Source: Aquatica leii
Taxonomy: Eukaryota; Arthropoda; Insecta; Coleoptera; Lampyridae
Assembly (NCBI GenBank): GCA_035610365.1
Contig: CM069432.1
Span: 221,982,532 to 222,046,531 of the forward strand
Length of the DNA stretch: 64,000 nucleotides
Direction of reading: 5' to 3'
The notes below the pieces were generated by a model. That model was not told the DNA's origin, searched no databases, and saw nothing but the letters and a program-made list of their open reading frames with translations. Position 1 is the stretch's first letter. Each line of letters opens with the position of its first letter. The translations under genes and the position numbers were made by a program. This document shows positions 1 through 11,815 of the stretch, piece by piece.

Positions 1-59
1 CTGGACTAGTAGTGTAAAGACTTTACAAGACGAAAAATAAAAAAGATACTTTAAAAAAG

Positions 60-380
60 AACAATTTATTTAAAACTATTAATTAGAAATATTATTATAA
101 ATTAATAATTAATAAAAAAATGTAAATGCTCCAAAAATTTGAGGGTTTGTGCAAACTAGGTTTTTCCGCAAAATAGACAAGAAATACTACTTCGGTAAGT
201 GAAGTAACCTTTTTTTCTCGACGCCAATATTCGAAAATTTGGTAATACCCTTTCATACCGCTGTTTTGATTTACCCGGTAATAGATCGTCAGTAACAGCA
301 TTCACATCAAAGGAAATGCTATCGCAATGATTTTCGTCTTCTTTTATCATTATTTTATGAAATAACACTGTCTTCACAAC
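60..380 (-). pseudogene. Tyrosine-recombinase-like N-terminal domain fragment (Crypton-like family)
   Basis: The minus strand, read in two overlapping frames, gives a segment like the N-terminal SAM-like domain of insect tyrosine-recombinase-type proteins. One frame has LLPGKSKQRYERVLPNF; the next has YQIFEYWRREKKVTSLTEVV followed by FLVYFAEK and PSNFWSIY. In the family this region usually reads as 'LLPxKSxxxYxxxYxxFxxWRxxKxxxSFSExVxLxYFxxLSxxxxPSTLWSxYSML', so the order and spacing fit. A frameshift lies near the YER/YYQ boundary. No catalytic (R..HxxR..Y) domain is visible in the 60 bases that remain before the window edge, so it is a fragment. The assignment rests on recalled family pattern; a search against insect proteins would settle it. 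Confidence 0.5.
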
Positions 381-387
381 ACAGGCA

Positions 388-609
388 CTAAATTGATGAA
401 ATTTTTTCGATGTTGTTTACTTTGTAACTATAGTTGCCAACAAAATTGACAAACTTAAATTTGGTGGAGTATGTAAAAACAATTTCTAACATTTGTAAAT
501 TTTGTCTTTTTGACGATTTCCGGAAAAATTTAATACAAAACACGTCAGTAAAACCTCTTACTTGACTCGGAGCTTTAAAATACTCGGCACAAGGTGCCTC
601 GTATTTCAA
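388..609 (-). CDS. Unrecognised 73-residue ORF upstream of the recombinase-like fragment
   Basis: This open frame has no family signature I recognise. It contains a basic run (KFFRKSSKRQN) and lies just upstream, in the minus-strand sense, of the recombinase-like fragment. It could be an upstream exon or linker of the same decayed element, or simply a chance frame. Nothing supports its start codon. Confidence 0.15.
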   Translation of the reverse strand: MKYEAPCAEYFKAPSQVRGFTDVFCIKFFRKSSKRQNLQMLEIVFTYSTKFKFVNFVGNYSYKVNNIEKISSI

Positions 610-1416
610 TTTAGCTCCTCTTCATTAATTTGAGATTTTCCTGACTTATGTAAATAACTACTGTTTTATTTAAGTGATTTAAGTAAATGGGAATTACCTT
701 TCAAAGCCTATAATGCCAAGGATTTTATTAAGAAAAGGACTGTTACTGAGAAGGAATTTGGAACAATATCGACTGACTAATGTGAAAGGTAAATATAATT
801 CTTGTCAAAGATACATGTGTACGTGTATATGTATATGTTGGAAATAAGTGAACTATGTGTGTCAGTTATTATTTTAGTATATTCGAATATTCGATATTTA
901 AAAACATGTTCAATGTGCTTGCACTGCATTAAATTATAATTTATCTTTAGTTAAATGATCACTTCTTTTATCATCTATTCATTCACATCTCTGACAATGT
1001 TTATATTTATTTTTTATAGAATTGAAAGCTTCCCTTTAGAAATAGAACAAGAGCAAAAAAAATGGCCAATCACCGGTAACAGAATTGTTGAACTGCAATA
1101 TGTGTTGAACAAAACACTACATCTTTAATTTAACCATTCCAAAATTTGTAATGGGCTTATTGGGGCAACAAAAGAAGTTCATAATAGCCAGGGTTTAATA
1201 AGTACAATAATTTTCACCTGTACTAAATGTGCCAATCAGTTTAATCTAATCACCGAAAACCCAGAGAAGATTATTTCAGATATCAATGTTGGAGCTGTAT
1301 GGGGCACATTAGCAACTGGAAGTACACATGGACATCTTGAAGAACTTTTAAGTTGCATGAATATTCCCTCAATGCCAGAAAAGATGTTTTATAGATTGGA
1401 AAATGAAATAGGGGAG

Positions 1417-1672
1417 GTATGTATTATCTACTCCTGAACGTCCATATAAGTTAATTCTCTAATAAGTGGAACATCAGAGTCGTATTATCAAAATTGTATA
1501 TGTAACTGTTACAAATATTGATAATCTTATTTTCTTCTTTGAAAAGTTAACATCTATTTTCTGTTGTTGATGTCTTATCAAAATAAATTGTATTATCTTC
1601 GATTGCTAACATAAAAATATTTAATATTTTATAATTTATTTACAACTAAATTTTTGCATTTTTTTATTATAG
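1417..1672 (+). other. Intron (256 bp) in the Mutator/YqaJ pseudogene
   Basis: The donor GTATGT follows codon GAG and a T-rich tract ends in TTATAG before GAATGG. Splicing is phase 0 and joins ENEIGE to EWRSSL, which continues the family alignment. Confidence 0.75.
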
Positions 1673-2464
1673 GAATGGAGATCATCACTAAGTCTAGGAA
1701 TGATTGAGGCTGGTAATCGAGAGAAAGAATATGCAGTATCAAATGGGGATTTGTGTTTGGATGGAACTCCGTACATCACAGTGTATGTAGACGGTTCATG
1801 GAGCAAACGCTCATATGGCACAAATTTTAATGCCTTGTCTGGAATGGTTGGTATTGTTGGCCGTCATACTGGAGAATTGTTGTTTGCTGGCGTTCGAAAT
1901 AAATTTTGTTCAATATGCGAACGAGCTAAAAATAATAATACAGCAGCAGAATCACATGTGTGTTATAAAAACTAGGATAATTCAGCGCCTGCAATGGAAG
2001 CAGATTTGGTGGTAGAAGGATTTAATTTAAGTAAAAAACTGCATGGCGTAAAATATCTCAAATTTGTCGAAGATGGTGATTCCAGTGTTTTCGCCAAAAT
2101 TAGGCAGCATGTTACATATGGCATCAAGTTAAAAAAACTGAATGCACTAACCACGCGTTAAAGAATTATGGCAAGCATTTATATAAGATTAAGGCAGATA
2201 CAACGATTAACATCAAAGGAAGAAAATTGTTAACAAAAACCAAAATTATAATGCTCACCAAAAGAGCAAAATGCTCCATACATGAACATTCCAAGAAACT
2301 GCAAAAGAACATTCCTTTGCTCAAGAAAGATTTAGAAAATGGACTACATCATGTTTTTGGAGATCATTCTGATTGCAGAGAGGGAACATGTAATAATATT
2401 GGCGAACACGCAGATAATATAGTTTCAGATCTCATATCCACTTCCATCTTCAATCACTTATATG

Positions 2465-2520
2465 GTAAATAATTGATGTAAAGTACGATGTATGAAATTT
2501 TAACAGCTTAATTTGTTTAG
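2465..2520 (+). other. Intron (56 bp) in the Mutator/YqaJ pseudogene
   Basis: Donor GTAAAT and acceptor TTTAG flank a 56-bp gap. Joining leaves G plus GT, a Gly codon, giving HLYG|AINVLICK in one frame. Confidence 0.75.
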
Positions 2521-3324
2521 GTGCCATAAATGTATTGATTTGTAAAGCTGATCTATTAATAGAAAATGAAAATAATAATAGAACCGAAAGGCTAATGAAT
2601 ATTGTATCACGATTTAATATGGCCAGAAGGTTAAACTTAATACAGCGTAGTTCATATCAGCGACGAGTGTTTTTTAGTGGTTTAAGGTACAACAAGTCGT
2701 ATGCTTGGCACAGTAGTCATTGGAAACGAGTAACAGGTAGAAGTCCTGGACAGCATTTTAAGAAATATATGGCAAAACAATTGAAACATTCGTGTAGAGC
2801 AAAAAAAGTTTCTAAAAAATTGTTTGGTGATAATGGTGTTGTGTCTCAAAAACATCTTCGAAATACCGATTATGGACCCAGTGCAGAACAGGCTGAAAAA
2901 GATTCAGAAATAATTTCATTAGAATGTTCTAGGCTATTGAAAAACCTTGAAGTATGCGCCCTGACTATGCACGATTGCGAACGATATTATTTTTCTTTTT
3001 TAAAGGTTACATGTGAAGAACGAGATAAAATCCAAATCAATACCATAGGCCAATCTGGAAATGATTTATACGAATCTGAGAGAAAGTTTCGGCTTACAGC
3101 ATCAGTTTTTGGAAGAGTTATCAAAAAGCGAGCATATACCTCATGTCACAATATTGTAAAGACTTGTTTGGCAAAAACTTCATTTCATACAAACGCTACT
3201 GAATACGGGATAGCAAAAGAAAATGTAGCCATAAAAGTTTTTGAAGAAAAAACAAAGTTAAATGTTAAAAAATCTGGTTTTTGGATAGATTTAAGATATG
3301 GATTCTTAGGTGCTTCGTCTAATG

Positions 3325-3380
3325 GTATTGATAAATATAAACGTAGTACATAAAATACATTAATAATTATATTGATTTAG
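3325..3380 (+). other. Intron (56 bp) interrupting the YqaJ nuclease active-site region
   Basis: Without splicing the frame runs into TAA at 3351-3353. Removing GTATTG..TTTAG joins GASSN to GLVGEDSLVEVKC, which is the expected YqaJ order (GASPDGLx then VExK). This makes the intron call strong. Confidence 0.8.
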
Positions 3381-3778
3381 GCCTTGTTGGAGAAGATTCA
3401 CTGGTAGAGGTAAAATGCATATATATAAAATCTGACGTACAAATAAGCAGTATCGACGATGTTATTAACTTAAGAAGACAGCAAATATGTCTACAAAAAA
3501 CTGAAGGTGGAATCAGACTAAAACACAATAATTCGTACTATTTACCGGGTATTACAATAAAAGGTTTTTTATTGCTCGTGGACACAAATAACGCTCCCTC
3601 TCCGAGACGTAAAGTACCTAGTGAAGGTAAATTCGTTGCAAAATGTTTTAATTAATACGATATTATTGTTTTAGTTTATAGGTATTACGTTGTCTAATAA
3701 TTGTAATGATTTTTAATAAACGATACAATTGCTATAAAGCTCCATTTTTTCTGTAGATAAATTTCAAGTTGCTTTATC

Positions 3779-3810
3779 ATTATTATTGTTATTATTATTA
3801 TTATTATTAT
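3779..3810. repeat. ATT trinucleotide microsatellite
   Basis: About ten near-perfect ATT units, interrupted once by GTT. Confidence 0.9.
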
Positions 3811-3811
3811 G

Positions 3812-6800
3812 ATTTATTTGTTATTCAAAATCAAGCAATTTGATTTTTGTGGAAAAGTGTTATTTATGAATAAAAAAATTTATGATAAAAACCTTACTAT
3901 AAAGTATTACATAACATTAACTGAAGGAGGCTGATACTTTGGACTAAAACTTTGTTAAAAATAATTAAGAAAAATTCTTTATATGTATAACTCGCAATGA
4001 GAACCCAACTAATGTGCATATAACATAAATATTATTGCTAAAAGATGATCACCATCAAGTTTTACATTTAACCAATTGGACGTAATTGTAAATGACAGAA
4101 AAACTTTAAATTCTTGAAAACATAAATAACTGATTTTTTAACTGTATCTGCAAGTTAATTTAAGTATATCAAAAGCAAAATAGTATTCTTAGAGTCAAAG
4201 TTTTTTAAATAAATTCAAATGTGGTTTCAACCGATTTCAACCAATAAAAAAATTGACATAATTTGTCGTCACCGTTATTTTTTGTTAATGTTAAAGCGCC
4301 ATCTACATAATAATAGCTGAACTGTATACTCGATATTTTCAACATAAAGATGGCGGAAACCAAAAAAAAACTTTTATTTCATGATTATTTCAATTGTTAA
4401 TACACATTTTGCTGTCATATTTTAACATAAAGTTTTAAAAATGTTTGTGAAGAGATTCCTTTTATTTTAAATTCAATATTTAAAAAAAAAATATTTGTTG
4501 TATTTAGCTTATTACACGGAAGTGTCGTCATAAATAATAATTAAAGATAATGCTCTCTATTAAACATTGGCTGCTTTTAAAGAAAATAATTATGTTTTGT
4601 TTAATTTTTACATTATTTGGCTAAAAATCATGAAACAAAATCGCAGATGTGCTGCCATCTATTATGTAAATTATAACTACAATTTTGAAGGGCGGCTCTT
4701 AAGATTTTATATTAAAATTTCAATCTTTTTGTAACTATGCAAAATATATAACAATAAACTTGTATTAAATAATTTATTTTGTATCCTTAAATATAAACAA
4801 ATAATGAATATTAAATTACATCTTATATTAATATTATTTTTTCTAATGATAACGAAATTATACATGAAAACAAAGCTTGTAGTATATTAAACCTTGTTCT
4901 CTTCGATTTTGTTTGTACAGACCGAGACATAGATGTTATGAAACAAACATTCACTTTTATTACAAATTAATAAGCCACAGCGATAATTCAATATTTTAAT
5001 GATGTTAAACTTATTTTAATTAAAAAAATTTATGTTCATTGAACATTTATTCAGTTTATTTATATATTTTCATTATTAAAAAACAAAATTTCTGTTAATC
5101 TGATTTATATAAACGTTTAACTGCCAAAGAAAAATTTATTCTAAAAGTAATGTAAAGCCATTTATTGTAGTTCTTATCAAAAATGTTAGTTTTAATTCTT
5201 ATTTTCGAGTTGTAAAAACACATTACAGATGGTGCACCTTTTTGCTGAAACATTATTCGTTAACATATAAAAAACTGATCAATACCGTTTACAATTTTAT
5301 CATTGGTTTTAAATTGTGGTACTACAAGTTACAATTTTATACTGAATTTCATATAATTTTTTTACTTGTGCAGTTTCAGTAACTTAAAAAAAATTATCAT
5401 AATAATATATAATTTGATTTCACTTTATAAAAACATTTCTTTCTATTTTAAAATCAACTGCATTCAGTATAAAATTTAAACGACTGTTAAATAAAATACA
5501 AAATGAAGAAAAATTATTGTACATTTTTATTCAGATGACGTTAAATCATCTGTTTCGTTCACCATAGCGTCAGTTTTTTTAGAATTCATCAGAAACTATT
5601 AAAGTTGTTTGTTACTATGCACATCCATATACAGGATGATCCAACATTTGCCCTTTGGACGATTGCTCTTAAACTAAAAAATATATTACAATGGAATTTT
5701 ATTACCTGATAGCATTGCTGATAGTAATAATCGTGTTTATAACCTAAAAATATTTTTTATATACGTAATGATCCAATTCAGAGTTCTGACCAAAACTTGT
5801 GTGTTTTTTTTTAATAAAACATCCTATGTGTTATTACATTTTTAAACAGGATTTAAAATGTAGATAAAACTTTCTATAAGTTGTTAAGTATAAATTATAA
5901 ATAGTTTGAAAGTGATTAAGCTTTAAACGTTCGACAAGCGCGTCGGTGACAAAGCGCTTCATTTCTAATATTTTTGTTTCTAACAGTCAGCGTTGCACTT
6001 AGTATCTCCTGAGTCTAAGTATTCCGATTCAGACATAATACACTTTGTATGTACGTTTATGTAACTGTAGATGATAGCATGATAGTTTGTTCAATAGCAT
6101 TTGTTAGTGAAACTGATTTTAGACTTTTTTACAGTGTTCATTTTTATGTATTGCTCAGTTTATAACAGTTTTTGCAGTACATGTTATTAAAATTTTTCTT
6201 AGTGTACTGTTTGGTGTGTTGTTTTTTTAATTTTACACTAAATGCTTGGTAAATCCATAGTTTTTTTGACATTGTTTGCAGCTATCGTAAATCGTCTTTA
6301 ATAGGAAGAAGTAATTGTTTAATTTTACAAACCGTCTTGTCTAATAAATAATGATACAATAAATACAGACCGCAAATATTTAAGAAACAATTTAAAACAT
6401 AATTTACTATCCGTTAAAATAATCTAAATAACGGTAACAATAAAAAACATATTTTCAAAAAAAAATTATAAACATTAAAAAAGTCTTTCAAATATCGTAT
6501 AAAAATGTTATACCTACTATCGTCCGGAATATTTAAGTTACTAAATATTTATTGTTTAACTTAAAGTAGTAATTAAAACTTTAATTAAGTGTCACAACAT
6601 TTTTACCAAATCTGACAGTGAAATAATCTACAATAAAGCAGTTATTTGTTCATTAAATTGCTTTCTTTTTAAATTTATGTAGAAGACGTAAATATAAAGA
6701 TTAAAGATACGGGAGAAGTCTTTTTTTATATCTTTTGATAAATTTTACTAAAATTAATAATTAAAAGTTGTATTTGGCTTTATAAACATCGAAATTTAGT

Positions 6801-6901
6801 ATAAAATATAAAAACTCCATGTTTAACAAATTGAAACACAAGTGGAAACTGTATAAATAAAATGTAAAAATTTGTTAACTTAATTATTTAATTAATACAT
6901 A
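3812..6901. other. AT-rich stretch without recognisable genes
   Basis: Long A and T runs, no open frame of note and no recognised protein motif on either strand. A solitary mariner-style end (TACAGGATGATCCAAC) begins at 5630, without a matching inverted partner that I could find. Confidence 0.6.
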
Positions 6902-7019
6902 TACACGGTGTTCCACTTAAGCGTACTCCTTCTCTTATTAACAAAAATATCGAAAAATTATATTAAAATAAGTTTTATCAAATCAAACTCTATATTTCCC
7001 AAAATTATTTTTAGTTATA

Positions 7020-7489
7020 CAGGGTGTGCTGGACCGGACCCAACTTCATTTTTTCAAATAAAATAATAAAATTGTTATTGCATTTTTAGATTTCTAAGTA
7101 AAAATAAAGGTCAATTTAATCAGTCTTTTTTATAATTAAAACCCTTGGTTTTTGAGATAATCCGAAAAAACTGCTTTTGCAGCGTCTTACGCCATTTTGA
7201 ATATCTCGTGAATGATCGCACTTAGAGCAATGCGGTTTGAACCATTTCATTTGAGAAGAAACGAACTACAATTTTAACTTTTTACACAAAACCTTTCGTT
7301 ATAAAATAATTGAATTTTTTAACTGTAAATTTTTTTTTTTCAAACGTTAATAATTTTTTTTCCTTAAATAGAAGTATGTATTTTTTCTTGTCTATAAAAT
7401 GCAAAATTTAATTTTCGTTTTTCTGATCAAGGTGTTGCCACTTATTTCCAGCGGTTTTTGAGATATTTACATATTTTGAAATTTTCTGT
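7020..7489 (+). repeat. Left terminal inverted repeat of the mariner-type element
   Basis: Matches 8992-9453 in reverse complement, out to a block ending GAGATATTTACATATTTTG on the left, against the corresponding GAGATATTTAAAGATTTTCG from the right. Confidence 0.8.
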
Positions 7490-7697
7490 GAATGCGCTAT
7501 AATCTTGCATGCCTTGGATGATGGTTTGCTTGTTTCAAAGTTGAATAGACGGCTGGTTACGTCTAATGTGGCTCCCGTTGTAGTTTATTGCTATTATACA
7601 TTGTAATGATGTGAGTAAATGTAGTTATTGAGGTTATTTTAAAAATAATGAAATTTAAAATTTGCAAATAGTTTTACATTTATTAATTCACAAAAAA

Positions 7698-8750
7698 TTA
7701 CATTAAATGCTCGAAATACATACTATTGTGCTCTAAACACTTTCTCATTCGCACTTTAAAGTTGTTGTCGGCATTTTTCAAAATATCTGGCGTAATGTCT
7801 TTAAAGACAGCTGTAATTCTGTGTCGCATATCCTTTGCTGTAGTAGGTTGATAGGCATAAACTTTATTTTTTATGTAACCTTAAAGAAAAAAATCGCATT
7901 TTGAACAGTCAGGTTGATCTTGATGGCCAATGAATTGGCCTTCCTCCTCCGATTCAGCAATCCTGAAAATGCGCATTTAAGAAAATCTTGATTCTCGAGT
8001 ACCATGACACGGTGCTCCTTCGTGTTGTAGCCACATATTCTGCCTTACTGCTAAGGGGACATCTTCTAATAATTCGTGAAGTTGGTTTTGTAGAAAGTGT
8101 AGATACATTTTTCCATTTAGATTCTAGTTGAAAAAGTACAGTGCAATTACTCGATCCCCGAAATTCCGCCCCATACGTTCAGTAACCAACGGTATTTGGA
8201 AGTTGTACGAAAAATACGATAGTTATCAGTATCATAATAATAGAAATTGCGTCGGTTAACCAACCCATTTTTGTGGAAAATCGATTCATCAGAAAAGTAG
8301 ACGTTTTTAAAAAAATCCTCTTTTTCATTAAATTAGTTAGTAGCCCATTCTACAAACGTCGTCCGCAACCCAAAATCCTTTGGCAGTAATTTTTAATGTA
8401 ACTGAATGCGGTATGGATTGTATTTGTGTTGCTTTAAGATTCTTTGCACTGTTGTCCTGCTAATTTATTTTCCCTTTCTAGCTCCCTTATGCTGATATTT
8501 TATTTGCTTGAACACACAAGACCCAAAATTGATTTTCTTTTATGCAAACCAAATTTCTTCTGTTCCTCGATAAAGAATTCATGGAGCCATTGGCGAGAAA
8601 CCTTCTTAATACTTTTTCAAAACTGTTTTGTCCAAAAGCTCGTATTTCTGTTAAACGCTGGGAATGAATTCTCGATACCAATAAGGGATTTCTATTACAC
8701 TGTCTAAAAACGAAGACCATGTCTATCATTTTGATTAAACTTAAAGCCAT
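7698..8750 (-). pseudogene. Mariner/IS630-type transposase (DUF4817-type helix-turn-helix plus DDE), inactivated
   Basis: The start is taken at the ATG at 8750-8748, giving MALSLIKMIDMVFVFRQCN, the usual start of this insect transposase group. It is followed by a helix-turn-helix segment with FLANGSMNS. The first catalytic motif is FSDESIFHKNG (around 8300). The second appears as HEGAPCH around 8010, where HDGAPxH is normal, so the second acid seems substituted. The third region keeps CDFFL then GYIKNKVYAYQPTT. The tail CLEHNSMYFEHLM ends at TAA 7700-7698. The span of about 350 codons is the family length. Several frameshifts and stops, for example the stop where Trp is expected before GYIKNK, rule out activity. 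Confidence 0.85.
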
Positions 8751-8991
8751 CTTGAACAACACAACAAGAAACAAACCAAAAAAAAGAGCAAAAAATTTAA
8801 AACAAACAAAGAATAACAATAAAACAACAAAAAAACAACGAACACAATGCAAACTTAGAAACACCAGAGAAATCAACTTATTACTTAGCAAACACGGAAG
8901 GTATTTTTGCAAAACAAAAATCAGCTACTGCTGTCAAATTACTCACTGCAATCGTTGTGACTTTGAAATAATCAAATCGTTATCAGAAATA

Positions 8992-9453
8992 CAGAAATTT
9001 CGAAAATCTTTAAATATCTCAAAAATCGCTAGAAATAAGCGGCAACAACCTTATATCAAGAGAAATTAAAAATTAAATTTAGCGTTTTATAGGCAAGAAA
9101 AGATACATAGTTCTATTTAAGAAAAAAAGTATTAAAGTTCTAAAAAAAATTTTGACAGTTAAAAATTTCAATGATTTTTGAACCAAAAATTTTGTCTAAG
9201 TTACAATAGTAGTTTGTCTCTTCCCAAATCAAAAGGTTTAAACCGCATTGCTCTAAGTGCGAATATTCACGAGATATTCAAAATGGAGCTGCAAAAGCAG
9301 TTCTTTCAAATTATCTCAAAAACCAACGGTATAAAGATAGCTCATTAAACTGACCTTTATTTTTACTAAAAAATCCAAAAATGCAATCAAAATTGCATCA
9401 TTTTATTAGAAAAAATGAAGTTGGGTCTGACCTAGCAGATATGGGATACCCTG
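8992..9453 (-). repeat. Right terminal inverted repeat of the mariner-type element
   Basis: Reverse-complement partner of 7020-7489. The best conserved block is the TTAGAGCAATGCGGTTT segment, at 9236-9260 on the plus strand. Confidence 0.8.
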
Positions 9454-9569
9454 TATAACTGAAAATAATTTTAGGGGATAGAGAACTTGATTTAATAAAT
9501 CTTATTTAAAGATAATTTTTACTAATAAGAGAGCTATCGAGGAAGTACGCTGAAGTGGGACACTCTGTA

Positions 9570-11815
9570 TATTAAACACGTTACGTTAGTCATTATTTTC
9601 ATTAGATTTTTTAAATACCTGCTTATAACTAAACTTTTAATTGTTGCAAACATTGATTTATTGTATTATTAATTTTAAATTTTTTAATGTTGCAATTAAA
9701 ATTATTTTTGTTGCTTAATCAAAATTTTTGATTTTATTTTTAGAATTATTTAATACACAACAAAACTTTTTTATATATGTTATAGTCATATTGCAGTTTT
9801 GTATTGCAATTGTAGATTATATAAAAAAAAAATTTAAACCTTTGTAAGTTTTAAGTAAAAATTTTAATTTTAATAGAACTCAACACATCATTCAAACCTT
9901 TAAACGTGAAGATTAGATTGCAATCCTGATACAACAAACTGATAATTAAAAAACTAGTCACATACTAATAAAAATAATATCATATAAGTAAGTTGGTTTT
10001 GTTTGATTTAAAATAAATTCAATTTAAACCAACTAATAAAAAAATTAATTTTTGTTTTAAAAGTTTTGAGTATAAAAAAGTCGAAATACCAATATTAAAA
10101 GTAGTGTATTTTTACAAATGATTTGTTGTTGTTTACATTAAAGTTTAAACAATTTACAATTCATGCAAAAAAATTATACCAGATGAAAAAAAAAATGTTT
10201 TAAATTAAATTAAAATATTAATGATAATTTATATATTATATATAAGTCAATTAGAGTTTAAAACAATACATTAAATAAAAACTTTCAAGAGTTTTTTTTG
10301 CTACGTAGTTCTTATTTATGTATTTCAAAGATTCTATGAAGTTTAACAGATATACTTCAAAGACAAAGTGAATGTACCTTTTAGTGTTTCTGAAATAATT
10401 GTATTTACCTTTAACGTATCCCATTTTGTTTTGAAATTAAATACAATACATATTTAGTATTAATGTGTTAAATAATAAAACACAAATTATAATATAATAT
10501 AAAATTCAATAATGTCAAAACTGCATATAACAATTTATAATAAATTAGATGTTTAGAATTGTAATTACTTATAGTAAATTATGCTTTAAATACATTTTTT
10601 GCACAATTAAAAACGTGAGATAATTGGTTAAACGTATACACTAATTTATTATGATTTGTAAACATGTGTACGTGTTTTCAAACTTATGTTGGTATAAAAC
10701 ATGTAAATATGCATGAAACACTACTTAACTATATCCTTTTCGGTATGTGCACAAATATACTTACTTGCAGTACATTTCCATTTTGAATTACTAATTTATA
10801 AATTGTATACATACTAGATGTGCTAGGACAATTTTTTATTCAGAATTTATGGAATAACGTCTATAAATTTTTTTTTAATTGAAATGTACATTTTTAAATG
10901 TAATTTATTTCATAAAAATAGTTGCAGCTTCTTCGTTTTCGTTTTCACAATAATTATTTTAAATAAAATTATATAGTATGTATACATATTTTTACATACT
11001 GAACTGAATGTAACATTTAAGATTACTACTATATTTAGTTTAATGTACTTAAATATCAAATCTATTGAAAAATAAACAAATTTTAATCAAAACGATTGCT
11101 GGTGGTATCCTTAATAAAAAGAAGTATTGTCATTGGCCTTGCTAACTAACGTAATAAGAAATAACATGACAACTGTGTTTGTGTAATGTTTTATGTATAA
11201 TTAATTAAAGACTAAAGTTCTTGAATGGGTTATTGGAATTTTTTTGCATTTTACAGATTATTTAAAGAGCTTGGATTAAGGCATCATGCGATTGATTGTG
11301 ACTGAAATTCATATTTCACCAATTTGTTTGTAGTTTTGGAACACGACCTATTCCAAGTCGGTCACCCTTTTTTAATTACAAGATAGTTCTTTCTTAGAGT
11401 CGATGAGTATTCTTTTGTTCACGATGAGTTTGTAATCCTTTTTACGCTTTTGTATGGCACCAACAGTTCTTGTAGTGCTCGCTAGTAAATTGAAAAAAAA
11501 TTTAGTTAGCCAATTTAAAAACATGTCTACTTGATCTAATTCTACTACTTCTTTAGTTTTTTTAAAGAATTTTATTGAATTTTAGTAAATTCTTTTAATT
11601 TATTCTGTACTGCCCATTTTGAAATTAAAGCTCTACGTCACTGGTGCAATCCTGCCGCGCAGAAAAAAAAATTACCCAGTAAACACGGATTGAAATTGTT
11701 ACAGTCATAAAATTAAAATATTACGTTGTTTTGTCTTAGTTTTATCTTTATTTAACTGACAGTGAATAAATTATAAGAGTTATGATTTTATGCAATTATT
11801 TTTAAATCTGTTTAG
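9570..11815. other. AT-rich stretch without recognisable genes
   Basis: Long homopolymer-rich A/T sequence. Nothing identifiable was found on either strand. Confidence 0.6.

Larger units (their letters stand above)
713..3653 (+). pseudogene. Mutator-like transposase-domain / YqaJ nuclease protein, multi-exon, inactivated
   Basis: Architecture matches insect proteins that join a Mutator-like transposase domain (I recall Pfam PF20700) to a C-terminal YqaJ-type exonuclease domain. A possible first exon starts at ATG 713 and ends at 788. Sequence from about 1020 to 1416 includes the Mutator-type motif VGAVWGTLATGSTHGHLEEL. Exon 1673-2464 carries YVDGSWSKRSYG and the acidic motif DGDSSVFAKI. Exon 2521-3324 carries FRLTASVFGRVIKKR, and exon 3381 onward carries LVEVKC, the ExK signature of YqaJ nucleases. 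The introns 1417-1672, 2465-2520 and 3325-3380 are GT..AG and restore phase. Damage: in-frame TAA at 1126-1128, TAG at 1973-1975 where Trp is expected, a one-base frameshift near 2130-2140, and a frame mismatch between the proposed first and second exons. It is therefore a decayed copy; terminal repeats were not found. Confidence 0.85.
7020..9453 (-). mobile_element. Mariner/IS630-type element with long terminal inverted repeats
   Basis: The element runs from CAGGGTGTGCTGGACC to the inverted CAGGGTATCCCATATC end, is flanked by TA on both sides (7018-7019, 9454-9455) and is 2434 bp long. Its terminal inverted repeats are unusually long, about 465 bp each, with alternating conserved and diverged blocks such as GTTTTTGAGATAAT and TTAGAGCAATGCGGTTT. 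One transposase pseudogene lies between them on the minus strand. Long-TIR elements with a DUF4817-type transposase are known from insects. The nested position shows it is younger than the surrounding MITE. Confidence 0.85.
6904..9567. mobile_element. Palindromic MITE, split at its centre by a mariner-type element
   Basis: The left end CACGGTGTTCCACTTAAGCG and the reverse complement of the right end (CAGAGTGTCCCACTTCAGCG) match, and both are flanked by TA (6902-6903 and 9568-9569). The arms are 6904-7019 and 9456-9567. They remain inverted copies of each other right up to the inner element, ending in GTTATA on both sides. The pre-insertion unit would be a near-perfect palindrome of about 225 bp. 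It has no coding capacity of its own. TA duplication and the end sequence fit the Tc1/mariner superfamily. Confidence 0.75.

Noticed and set aside
8444-9069. Plus-strand frames of 87 and 116 residues
   Set aside because: They lie opposite the mariner-type transposase and in the Lys/Asn-rich 5' region of the element; no homology.
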